Shown one piece after another: positions 57,091 to 64,000 of a stretch of DNA of 64,000 nt. The translations under genes and the position numbers were made by a program. The DNA lies in NCBI RefSeq assembly GCF_034119865.1, contig NZ_CP139421.1, forward strand, positions 1,302,001 through 1,366,000, in the 5' to 3' direction. Source of the stretch: Algoriphagus sp. NG3 (GTDB taxonomy: Bacteria; Bacteroidota; Bacteroidia; Cytophagales; Cyclobacteriaceae). The notes beneath the pieces were generated by a model. That model was not told the origin of the DNA. It did no database searches and was given only the letters and a program-made list of their open reading frames with translations. How positions within the stretch are numbered: the stretch's first letter is position 1; each line of letters starts with the position of its first letter.

Positions 57091-57119
57091 AAAAAGGGGC
57101 ATTTAAGCCCCTTTTTTTA
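57091..57119 (+). terminator. Rho-independent terminator after gyrB
   Basis: AAAGGGGC (57093-57100) and GCCCCTTT (57107-57114) form an 8-bp stem, followed by TTTTT. It starts 3 bases after the gyrB stop. Confidence 0.93.
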
Positions 57120-57193
57120 ATCGTTAATAAATTAGTAAAGCCAAAATATGGAAGCAAAACTTATCTTGCTTCAAAATACTAACCTTGAATGTA

Positions 57194-59317
57194 ATGAAAC
57201 CGGCAATTGTTGAGAAGTACGATTCTATTATCCAGCAGAGTGATTTGGTAAGCCGAGACCTTAGTTGGTTGAAGTTTAACGAGCGTGTTTTGGATCAGTC
57301 GAAGAAGATTCATCGTAATGTCTTTGAAAAACTTAAATTCCTTGCCATTACCGCTTCCAATTTGGATGAGTTTTTTATGATTCGGGTAGGTTCACTTTAT
57401 AACTATCTTGATTACGACAAGGAAAGGGTGGATTATTCGGGATTGAGAGAAGAGCCATTTAAGATGAAATTGATGGATGAAAGCCATAAGTTTCATGTAG
57501 AGCAGCACGAGCATTTTTCCCAAACCATCATGCCGGAGCTCCAAAGCCAAGGAGTGCTGCTTTGTAATATATCTAAGCTCACAGACAAAGAACAGGAAAA
57601 AGTCCATGACTATTTTGTCAAAGCTATATATCCAATGCTTACACCTATGGTGTATGATGGCTATAGGACTTTCCCTATTCTGATGAATAAGCTGCTGGTG
57701 TTTGGGGTAGTGACTACCAGTCCGGGTGATAGGCAGGATATGCGTAAGATGAGTTTTGTCCAGATTCCGGCCAATATTCCACGGTTTTTTGAAATTGAGC
57801 GAGAGGATTCTCTTTTGCTTATACCCATAGAGGAAGTCATCAGGGAAAATATTGTTTCGCTTTTCAGAAATGTCCAGATCGAAGGGATTAGTCTTTTCAG
57901 AATTACCAGAAATGGGGATTTCACTTTGGAAGAAAGTGAAGACATGGATGCGAATTTCCTCGAGGAGGTAAAGCGAAAACTCATGGAAAGAAAGAGCGGG
58001 AGGGTAGTAAGGATAGAAATAGAGGAAGGATATAGCAAGTGGATGATGAATTCCCTATTGGAAAGATGGAATCTGAAAATGGACTCTGTTTTTCTGGTCA
58101 AAAGGGCTAGTCTGATTGATTTTACTGGGCTTTGGCAGATTGTAGGAAATAAGAAATTCCGCGAGCGCCTACCTCAGACCCCTGATCCTGTAAAACCCTT
58201 GTCTTACCAAGATGAAGGTATTGCGGATATTTTTGATGTGTTGAAAGAGAAGGATATCCTTCTGCATCACCCGTATAATAACATTGATTCAATTCTTGAT
58301 TTGGTAGAGAAAGCATCCGAAGACCCAGATGTGATGGCCATCAAAATGACCATTTACAGACTAGCGAAGGACAGTAGAATCACCAAAGCATTGCTGAAAG
58401 CTGCAGAAAACGGGAAGCATGTTTCTGTCTTATTTGAAGTGAAGGCAAGGTTTGATGAAGAAAACAATATACGTGAAGCCAAAAAGCTACAGAAAGCCGG
58501 GTGCTTTGTGATTTATGGGATTTCACATCTGAAAACCCATACCAAATTATTGTTGATCGTACGCCGTGACGGTGGTGAGATTTCTAGGTATGTACATTTA
58601 GGCTCTGGTAATTACAACGAAGATACCGCCAGGCTATATACCGATATAGGTTTGATGACCACCAATGAGGTTTTGGCGAACGATGTGTCGGAGTTTTTCA
58701 ACGTAATTACCGGGCATTCCATGCCTTCCCAGTATAAAAACCTTATCACTGCCCCTCGTGATATGAGAAACCAGCTGATCGAGTACATAGAGAAAGAGGC
58801 TGAAAATGCCAGAAATGGGCTTCCAAGCGGTATTTTTATTAAGGTAAACTCCCTAGAGGATTCTGAAATAATTTATGCACTTTACCGTGCCTCCCAGTCT
58901 GGCGTGACGGTTAAGCTTATTGTACGTGGTATTTGCTGTCTCCGTCCGGGTAGGGTGGGGTTAAGTGAGAACATAGAGGTGCTCTCTATAGTAGGTGACT
59001 TCTTAGAACATTCCAGGATTTATTACTTCCATAACAATGGAGATACCCGGACTTATGCGGGAAGTGCGGATATGATGGTGAGGAGTTTTGACAAAAGACT
59101 GGAAGCGCTCTTCAAGGTGGAATCCCCTCTGCTGGAAAAGCAACTGATGAATATTCTTTCCTATAATCTCAAGGATAATGTGAATTCCTATGTGATGCAA
59201 GAAGACGGTTCATATGTGGCAAAACAGGCTGTGGGGGATGAACCTCAATTCAATGTCCATCGCGAATTCTTCGACTTGGATGCAGGCAAGGTCATGCAGG
59301 TCCAGTTAGTCCAATAA
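57194..59317 (+). CDS. ppk1: Polyphosphate kinase 1
   Basis: A 707-residue kinase that builds polyphosphate from ATP, with a phospho-His intermediate. The N-terminal domain has SRDLSWLKFNERVLDQ, ASNLDEFFMIRVG and EQEKVHDYFV. The catalytic part has DVMAIKMTIYRLAKDS, RFDEENNIREAKKLQKAGC, HTKLLLIVRRDGG, YVHLGSGNYNED (phosphorylated His near 468) and LEHSRIYYFHN (second His near 606), with the PLD-like fold. The frame begins with a TTG at 57185, but the ATG at 57194 is preferred. It faces the ppx-like gene across a shared terminator. Confidence 0.96.
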   Translation: MKPAIVEKYDSIIQQSDLVSRDLSWLKFNERVLDQSKKIHRNVFEKLKFLAITASNLDEFFMIRVGSLYNYLDYDKERVDYSGLREEPFKMKLMDESHKFHVEQHEHFSQTIMPELQSQGVLLCNISKLTDKEQEKVHDYFVKAIYPMLTPMVYDGYRTFPILMNKLLVFGVVTTSPGDRQDMRKMSFVQIPANIPRFFEIEREDSLLLIPIEEVIRENIVSLFRNVQIEGISLFRITRNGDFTLEESEDMDANFLEEVKRKLMERKSGRVVRIEIEEGYSKWMMNSLLERWNLKMDSVFLVKRASLIDFTGLWQIVGNKKFRERLPQTPDPVKPLSYQDEGIADIFDVLKEKDILLHHPYNNIDSILDLVEKASEDPDVMAIKMTIYRLAKDSRITKALLKAAENGKHVSVLFEVKARFDEENNIREAKKLQKAGCFVIYGISHLKTHTKLLLIVRRDGGEISRYVHLGSGNYNEDTARLYTDIGLMTTNEVLANDVSEFFNVITGHSMPSQYKNLITAPRDMRNQLIEYIEKEAENARNGLPSGIFIKVNSLEDSEIIYALYRASQSGVTVKLIVRGICCLRPGRVGLSENIEVLSIVGDFLEHSRIYYFHNNGDTRTYAGSADMMVRSFDKRLEALFKVESPLLEKQLMNILSYNLKDNVNSYVMQEDGSYVAKQAVGDEPQFNVHREFFDLDAGKVMQVQLVQ

Positions 59318-59355
59318 TAGCAAAAAAGCCCCGGTTAAAGGGGCTTTTTTGCTAT
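59317..59355. terminator. Shared bidirectional terminator of ppk1 and ppx
   Basis: ATAGCAAAAAAGCCCC (59317-59332) and GGGGCTTTTTTGCTAT (59340-59355) form a perfect 16-bp stem with a 7-base loop. T-runs inside the arms serve both directions. The ppx stop codon lies in the loop, and the ppk1 stop ends at its left edge. Confidence 0.93.
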
Positions 59356-60222
59356 ATGCCGCTCATAAAGTACTTGGATGATTCCGTCTTTTAGCCCCAA
59401 ATCAGGTACAATCATTTGGTGGGAATTTGCGACTTTCATTGCGCGCTGATAGATTTTACCTGCAGGTATGATCACATCCGCACGATCATGGTTCAAGTTT
59501 AGTTTATGGACCCGCTCATCAAATGAAAGTGTTTGCAGGTAGGCTAGTACTTCATCGATTTTTTGATAATCTAAATAGCGCTTGTTTTTTCTTGGTAGTG
59601 ACAATTCGAAAATTTTGTTGATATTCCCTCCTGTACCAATAGAAATCACTTTAGAGCTATGCTGTAAATGTTTGATGACGAAGTTTTCCATAGCTGTCCA
59701 AACTGGGCCTGCTACCTTGTCTTCCAGTGCGCGCACTGATCCGATCTGAAAGGATTTGGACACTACTTTTTCCCGGTTTTTGTAAATATTGAGTTCAGTG
59801 CTACCTCCTCCTACATCTATGTGCAGGTAAGTCTTTTCGTCAAAGAACTTGTTGAGTGATTTATTGATGAGTTCTGCCTCTTTATTTCCGTCAATAATAT
59901 TGATTTTCAGGCCAATTTCTTCTTTTACTTCTAAGGCTATTTCCTTGCCATTACTACTTTCACGCATAGCTGAGGTAGCACAGGCCATGTAATCATCCAC
60001 CTCGTAAAGATCTATCAGGATCTTAAAGGCCTTCATCAACTTCACAAATTTTCTCCGGTTGATATCACAAATTTTTTGGTTATGGAATACATCCAAACCC
60101 AAACGTAGCGGGAACCTTAAATATTCAAGTTTCTTGAATTTGGTCACACCTTCGTATAGTGAGATGCTGGTGATTTGCATCCGTATGGCATTTGATCCAA
60201 TGTCTACTGCTGCGAATTTCAA
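59335..60222 (-). CDS. ppx: Ppx/GppA-type exopolyphosphatase
   Basis: A 295-residue ASKHA-fold phosphatase. Phosphate-1 is AAVDIGSNAIRMQI (about 4-17). A central block, MACATSAMRESSNGKE, and HIDVGGGSTELNIY (phosphate-2, about 135-148) follow, with the adenosine/Gly-rich GTGGNINKIFEL and a C-terminal VDVII-type RADVIIPAGKIY. It lacks the long C-terminal HD-like domain of E. coli Ppx, so it is the short form. It would degrade polyphosphate or cleave pppGpp, opposing the adjacent ppk1. The two genes converge, so they may be coupled in transcription termination rather than in initiation. Confidence 0.9.
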   Translation of the reverse strand: MKFAAVDIGSNAIRMQITSISLYEGVTKFKKLEYLRFPLRLGLDVFHNQKICDINRRKFVKLMKAFKILIDLYEVDDYMACATSAMRESSNGKEIALEVKEEIGLKINIIDGNKEAELINKSLNKFFDEKTYLHIDVGGGSTELNIYKNREKVVSKSFQIGSVRALEDKVAGPVWTAMENFVIKHLQHSSKVISIGTGGNINKIFELSLPRKNKRYLDYQKIDEVLAYLQTLSFDERVHKLNLNHDRADVIIPAGKIYQRAMKVANSHQMIVPDLGLKDGIIQVLYERHIAKKPL

Positions 60223-60264
60223 GCTTAATTAAGATTAAGTATGTTAAAAAAACGAAAGCTGAAT

Positions 60265-60477
60265 TTACTTTCTTTTCTGTGAAACAACGAGGAAAATCAC
60301 TCCTGCTGTCAAAACAATCCCTCCAGCATAAGTTGGCCAGTTGACCTCTCTTTTTTTATCCGCACTTATCTGAATCGGGCCTGCATCTATGACTTTTTCC
60401 TTCGTAGTAAAAGAAAAGCTAGTGCTGAAAAGCATAAAGATTCCTGCGATGATTAATACTATGCTGAAGATTTTCAT
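60265..60477 (-). CDS. Small two-helix membrane protein
   Basis: A 70-residue protein with two hydrophobic segments: MKIFSIVLIIAGIFMLFSTSFSF (1-23) and YAGGIVLTAGVIFLVV (about 50-65). They are separated by a polar stretch (TTKEKVIDAGPIQISADKKREV) and the protein ends in QKRK. The pattern is of an inner-membrane protein with both ends in the cytoplasm, or of a signal anchor with a second helix. Related small proteins occur in Bacteroidota; I know no function. It lies 42 bases from the ppx-like gene and 86 from the SLC13 gene, all on the minus strand. Confidence 0.7.
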   Translation of the reverse strand: MKIFSIVLIIAGIFMLFSTSFSFTTKEKVIDAGPIQISADKKREVNWPTYAGGIVLTAGVIFLVVSQKRK

Positions 60478-60563
60478 GGGTTATAGTATTTACTATGGTA
60501 CTGATTAACTTAAGTCTTTGAATTGAATGTTTATCCAGTAATAGTGCCATTTTTAATATTTCC

Positions 60564-62345
60564 TTAAAAGGGAAAGAAAAAAGGAATTCCAATAGTAGCC
60601 ACTAGCCAAAGAAGAAGATTTAAAGGCGTTCCTATTTTTATATAGTCACTAAATCTATAATTCCCAGGTGTATAGATCATGGTATTGGTTTGGTAACCCA
60701 TAGGAGTCATAAAGCTTAAACTTGCAGCGAAAGTGACTGCCATGAGCATGGGTCTGGAATCTACCTGCAAAGAAGCAGCTATGGTGATCGCTATTGGGGC
60801 TAGGAGTGCTGCGGTTGCATTATTGGACATCACGTTAGTCATCAAAAAGGTAAGGGCGAATAGGGCGCTCATGACAGCTCTAGGCCCAAAATCACCTACC
60901 GTGTCCACAATTGATGCACCGATTAATTCGGCTCCACCTGTTTTTTGAAGTGCCGCACCCATAGATAGCACTCCTGCAAGCATTAAGACTACTTTCCAGT
61001 CAATAGCTTTGTAAGCTTGTTCGGTAGTTAGTGACCCCAGCATTATAAGTGCGATAGCTCCTGCCACTGCCGTAACGACTATAGGGAAAACTTCAAAGGA
61101 TGCCAAGCCTATTACAAGAGCCAAGACTACCAATGTCAATATACTTCTGAGCTTTTTAATAGGTTGCTGTTTAGTTTCCGAGAGTAGCAACAAGTCCTCA
61201 CTATTTTCTATACTTTGTATAGAATCTTCTGTCGCTCTCAGAAGCAGAATGTCTCCTGCCCTTAAAGCTGTTCTGGAAAGTAAGGAATCGAGCATATCCG
61301 ATCTATGCCTGATCCCGATTACCAGCACTTGGTTGTATAGTTTCTTAAAGTTCATCCCTTTGATACTTTTGTTAACCAAGAATGAATTGGGAGTGACCAG
61401 TGCTTCGTAGAGCCTTTCGTCCTCATCAGTGATGTTCTCCTCATCCCATTTTAGGTCAGCTTTAAGTTCGATCCCGGTGGTGGATTTGATTTTTTCAAGA
61501 TTCTCTTTGTCACAGTTGATGCGGATGATGTCTCCTTCCTGAATGGATGTATTTGGATATACCCTTACCTTCCTGCCGTCCGAGCGGATAATCTGCAGTG
61601 GTTTTATTGGGAATTTGTTAAAAAGTTCCTGCTTGTAAAGAGGTTCATTTATTTGCCCATATTCAGATAGGATTACTAATTCAGATAGATAGTTTCCTAA
61701 CTGCACACTTTCTCCCAAATCTGTTTTGGCTTTCCTGTTGGGAGTAAGCCACCTTCCTATGGTCAGCATATAGACGAGGCCTGCGGCGAAAAATACCAAG
61801 CCCATCAAGCTCATTTCAAAAACCCCAAAAGCAGGTAATCCGGCTTTATCAGCTATTCCGCTCACAAGGATATTGGTGCTTGTACCCAGTAAAGTACATA
61901 TCCCTCCCATCAGCGCACCAAAGGATAGTGGCATGAGCAACTTGGAAGGGGGAATGTTGTTGGTTTTATCCAGACGGATAACTGCTGGCATGAGTAGTGC
62001 CACTACCGCAGTATCACTGATGAAAGCAGAAAGAAATCCGGCAGAGACCATTAAACTTAAAAGAAGGTAAGTTTCGCCTTTTTGAGCCTGCGCACTGAGT
62101 TTGTGGGTGAAACTTTCCAGAAGACCTGTATGGAAAATTGCAGCAGATACCACAAACATGGCAGCTACGGTAATAGTGGCTGGGTTGGAGAATCCAGCTA
62201 AACCCTCCTCTATATTTAGTATTCCTGTTAGCAAGAATGTCACCATCACACCGATGGATACGGTATCGATGGTGAATTTTTCTGTAAAAAAAAGAATGAT
62301 GGCGATTCCTATAATTGAAAAAACCAAACCTATCTCAAAGGTCAT
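60564..62345 (-). CDS. SLC13-family permease with two RCK_C domains
   Basis: A 593-residue inner-membrane transporter. The DASS/CitM-type N-terminal half has EEGLAGFSNPATITVAAMFVVSAAI, SDTAVVALLMPAVI and LGTSTNILVSGIA (substrate/Na loop). Two RCK_C (TrkA-C) domains lie in the middle (about 210-290 and 300-385, for example KPLQIIRSDGRKVRVYPN and VNKSIKGMNFKKLYNQVLVIGIRH). The second half has NVMSNNATAALLAPIAI and the FMTPMGYQTNTMIY substrate motif. Substrate could be dicarboxylates, sulfate or sodium; the RCK domains point to ligand control. The DUF202 gene is 3 bases upstream and probably cotranscribed. Confidence 0.92.
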   Translation of the reverse strand: MTFEIGLVFSIIGIAIILFFTEKFTIDTVSIGVMVTFLLTGILNIEEGLAGFSNPATITVAAMFVVSAAIFHTGLLESFTHKLSAQAQKGETYLLLSLMVSAGFLSAFISDTAVVALLMPAVIRLDKTNNIPPSKLLMPLSFGALMGGICTLLGTSTNILVSGIADKAGLPAFGVFEMSLMGLVFFAAGLVYMLTIGRWLTPNRKAKTDLGESVQLGNYLSELVILSEYGQINEPLYKQELFNKFPIKPLQIIRSDGRKVRVYPNTSIQEGDIIRINCDKENLEKIKSTTGIELKADLKWDEENITDEDERLYEALVTPNSFLVNKSIKGMNFKKLYNQVLVIGIRHRSDMLDSLLSRTALRAGDILLLRATEDSIQSIENSEDLLLLSETKQQPIKKLRSILTLVVLALVIGLASFEVFPIVVTAVAGAIALIMLGSLTTEQAYKAIDWKVVLMLAGVLSMGAALQKTGGAELIGASIVDTVGDFGPRAVMSALFALTFLMTNVMSNNATAALLAPIAITIAASLQVDSRPMLMAVTFAASLSFMTPMGYQTNTMIYTPGNYRFSDYIKIGTPLNLLLWLVATIGIPFFFPF

Positions 62346-62348
62346 AAA

Positions 62349-62624
62349 TCACATTTTTAAATAATTTCCTTTTTTGAGCTTTGCGCGAATGCGGTAAAAA
62401 CTCAAGAATCCTATGATCAAAAATAAAATGCTCAATCCAAATGCCAGGTACCCCAGATCTCTCACGTGATCCAGTTCTTTGACTTCAAATAGTGCCGTTC
62501 CGGATACTAAAAAGTAAAGGGATGTTCTGATAAATGATAATAAAGTCCTGTTATTTGCCAAAGTTGTACGTTGTCTGGCCAAATAATCCCGAATTATTAA
62601 TTCTCTTTCCAAGTCATTTTCCAT
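62349..62624 (-). CDS. DUF202 (YidH-like) inner-membrane protein
   Basis: A 91-residue protein with two or three hydrophobic segments. The N-terminal block RDYLARQRTTLANNRTLLSFIRTSLYFLVSG is the DUF202 signature (charged helix, then Arg-Thr-Ser before the first membrane helix). Segments are near 32-48 and 57-75, and a basic KLKKGN tail follows. The ATG at 62624 (MENDLERELI) is chosen over the longer frame, since it puts the DUF202 motif at the usual distance. It lies 3 bases before the SLC13 gene on the same strand. Function is unknown; such proteins accompany transporters in several bacteria. Confidence 0.85.
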   Translation of the reverse strand: MENDLERELIIRDYLARQRTTLANNRTLLSFIRTSLYFLVSGTALFEVKELDHVRDLGYLAFGLSILFLIIGFLSFYRIRAKLKKGNYLKM

Positions 62625-62672
62625 ATTTGCATTGTATTTATTTATATTGAAATAGTTCAACATCTATTAATT

Positions 62673-63572
62673 ATGAAAAGAATTTCAACATTTTTACTCT
62701 TGATTCTATTTTCTGGGCAACTATTTGCCCAAGAAGATGATACTTTAATCCCGTCAGATACGAGCTATTGGCTCAAAGAAATAGGCGGAGGTTTGAATCT
62801 AAACCAAGCAGCTTTCAGTGGTAACTGGCAAGGCGGTGGCGTAAATTCCATCGCTTTGGGGTTTTACCTCAATGGTCGTGCAAATTATGCAAAAGACAAA
62901 TGGTCCTGGGACAATACCATGGATTTTATCTACGGTGTGGTAAAAAACAAAGGGGAAGAGGGGCGTAAGTCTAATGACAGGATTTTTCTCGATTCCAAAA
63001 TTGGGTATAAGATCAACGACAAATGGAATTATTTCTTTTCGGTGAATTTTCTTTCCCAGTTTGCTCCTGGATATAACTTTCCTGAAGGGGAAGATAAGGT
63101 GCTTATTTCCAAATTTGTCAACCCTGCATACCTTACCACCTCTTTAGGGGTAGAATATAAGCCGAATGATGAGTTTAGCTTACGTATGTCACCATTTTCT
63201 CCAAGATGGACTTTTGTTTCGGACACGGATTTATATTTGAATGTGCCACAGAATTATGGAGTGGAAATAGGAGAAACCGTCCGCACCGAATGGCTGGCTT
63301 TCAGCTTACTGGCTGATTACAACAAAAAGCTATCTGAAAATCTCTCCTTGATGATTAGGTATCAGATGTATGCTAATTACGAAACCTTGGCATTTGATGC
63401 GATTGACCATAGATTAGACTTCGGACTCACAGCGAAAGTATCGAACCTGGTGAACGTTAGTTTGACTAGTCTGATGATCTACGATTTGGATCAGGATAGC
63501 GAAATTCAATTTAGCCAAGGATTAGCATTGGGAATTGCATTTAAACGAGGTAACTTCCCTGAAAAGAAATAA
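62673..63572 (+). CDS. DUF3078 outer-membrane protein
   Basis: A 299-residue exported protein. The signal is MKRISTFLLLILFSGQLFAQ. GLNLNQAAFSGNWQGGGVNSIALGFYLNG (about 34-62) is the DUF3078 signature region. The rest alternates polar and apolar strands (DRIFLDSKIGYKINDKWNYFFSVNF, LDFGLTAKVSNLVNVSLTS) and ends in an aromatic strand, fitting a beta barrel. It is found throughout Bacteroidota and its role is unknown. It is divergent from the DUF202 gene, 48 bases between starts, and a terminator lies about 100 bases after its stop. Confidence 0.85.
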   Translation: MKRISTFLLLILFSGQLFAQEDDTLIPSDTSYWLKEIGGGLNLNQAAFSGNWQGGGVNSIALGFYLNGRANYAKDKWSWDNTMDFIYGVVKNKGEEGRKSNDRIFLDSKIGYKINDKWNYFFSVNFLSQFAPGYNFPEGEDKVLISKFVNPAYLTTSLGVEYKPNDEFSLRMSPFSPRWTFVSDTDLYLNVPQNYGVEIGETVRTEWLAFSLLADYNKKLSENLSLMIRYQMYANYETLAFDAIDHRLDFGLTAKVSNLVNVSLTSLMIYDLDQDSEIQFSQGLALGIAFKRGNFPEKK

Positions 63573-63675
63573 TCTCAACAAATTTATATTTGGAATTTTG
63601 ATTTGATCATAAAAGTATTATTTTTGAATTCATTGTGGTAGTTAAATAATAGTTGGTTTAGTTTTCAAATAAAGG

Positions 63676-63700
63676 GCAGGAGATCTTCTCCTGCTTTTTT
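63676..63700 (+). terminator. Rho-independent terminator after the DUF3078 gene
   Basis: GCAGGAGA (63676-63683) and TCTCCTGC (63687-63694) form an 8-bp stem with a 3-base loop, followed by six T. Confidence 0.9.
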
Positions 63701-63803
63701 ATTGCCTAAATCCAAGCCTGTTAAATTTTTACTTTGAATAATCCTATTTTTTTAAAATACATAGAAAGCTACCTTTGGGGCAAATAACCTATTTAATCCT
63801 ATA

Positions 63804-64000
63804 ATGAATTCTAAATTATTAATTATTTGTTGTTGCTTGTTTATCAAGACAATAGCATCTTCGGCACAGGATAGCCCTATCCCATTTGAAGTGCTGACAC
63901 TGCAGAATCTAAACGATTTCCAGCCTACCGGCAGTAATTGGCAACTAGTTCAGGATGTCTTTTATGATCTAAATGGTGGTAAAGAAAAAACTACCCAAGG
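63804..64000 (+). CDS. Secreted protein, N-terminal fragment (possibly DUF1080/cytochrome type)
   Basis: The first 65 codons of a gene cut by the window edge. MNSKLLIICCCLFIKTIASSAQ is a signal peptide with three Cys before the cleavage site. The start of the mature part, FEVLTLQNLNDFQPTGSNWQLVQDVFYDLNGG, resembles the opening of DUF1080-containing sugar-binding or PVC-type heme proteins, in which an N-terminal jelly-roll reports a Trp-bearing GNW turn. The full domain order cannot be read. It is 231 bases from the previous gene; the spacer holds a terminator and is otherwise AT-rich. Confidence 0.45.
   Translation, partial: MNSKLLIICCCLFIKTIASSAQDSPIPFEVLTLQNLNDFQPTGSNWQLVQDVFYDLNGGKEKTTQ

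Overview
The window looks like a chromosome segment of a Bacteroidota bacterium, most likely Cytophagales/Cyclobacteriaceae (Algoriphagus-like). This is inferred from the SusC/SusD pair, the SprB-repeat surface protein with a gliding-type C-terminal domain, DUF4221 and DUF3078 proteins, glycine-lipid (GlsA/GlsB) genes, tRNAs without encoded CCA, and promoters of the Bacteroidota type (TTG, about 19-20 bases, TAnnTTTG). No prophage, CRISPR array or intact insertion sequence was seen.

Layout. 1-6.8 kb: end of a TM2-domain gene, an ElaA-type acetyltransferase, a Vms1/VLRF1-like release-factor protein divergent from a HEAT-like protein, an unknown protein, a broken lipoprotein gene, the helicase HrpB, a composite palindromic intergenic repeat and a DUF1330 protein. 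6.8-17 kb: the most striking block, probably a zinc-limitation system. It has a thioredoxin-like protein, a TonB-dependent receptor, a His-rich exported protein, a Tat-type alkaline phosphatase, two COG0523 metallochaperone GTPases, a MerC-type membrane protein, and an ABC transporter whose permease carries a His-rich loop, followed by a DUF3299-like protein. Two divergent promoter regions in this block carry the same 15-bp inverted repeat (TGCAA-N5-TTGCA), with the promoter -33 TTG elements built into it. 17-25.4 kb: a lipoprotein and a beta-barrel protein, then a LacI regulator divergent from a SusC/SusD pair with a LacI-type operator and a short leader ORF between them.

25.5-36.2 kb: TauE-type exporter, small membrane protein, an ABC-F / solute symporter / RlmI gene run, a lactate-permease-family transporter, a WG-repeat protein and a Na/phosphate cotransporter. 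36.3-45.2 kb: a large secreted SprB/PKD protein, galE, and a giant hybrid histidine kinase (GAF, five PAS, two receivers, HPt). 45.4-49.1 kb: two identical tRNA-Asp genes, accA, and an overlapping trio of metallo-hydrolase, patatin and acyltransferase. 49.2-54.9 kb: DUF4221 lipoprotein, a class III aminotransferase, a second RlmI-like methyltransferase, and the glycine-lipid genes with a CoA-binding protein. 55.1-64 kb: gyrB, then ppk1 and a ppx-like gene facing each other across one shared terminator, a SLC13 permease with its DUF202 partner, a DUF3078 protein, and the start of a further secreted protein.

How the genes may work together: the 6.8-17 kb block would take up scarce metal at the outer membrane, bind it in the periplasm (His-rich proteins), and deliver it in the cytoplasm (COG0523 proteins). 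The Tat-exported phosphatase in the same regulon would have to be loaded with metal in the cytoplasm. All assignments come from reading motifs; no database search was run.
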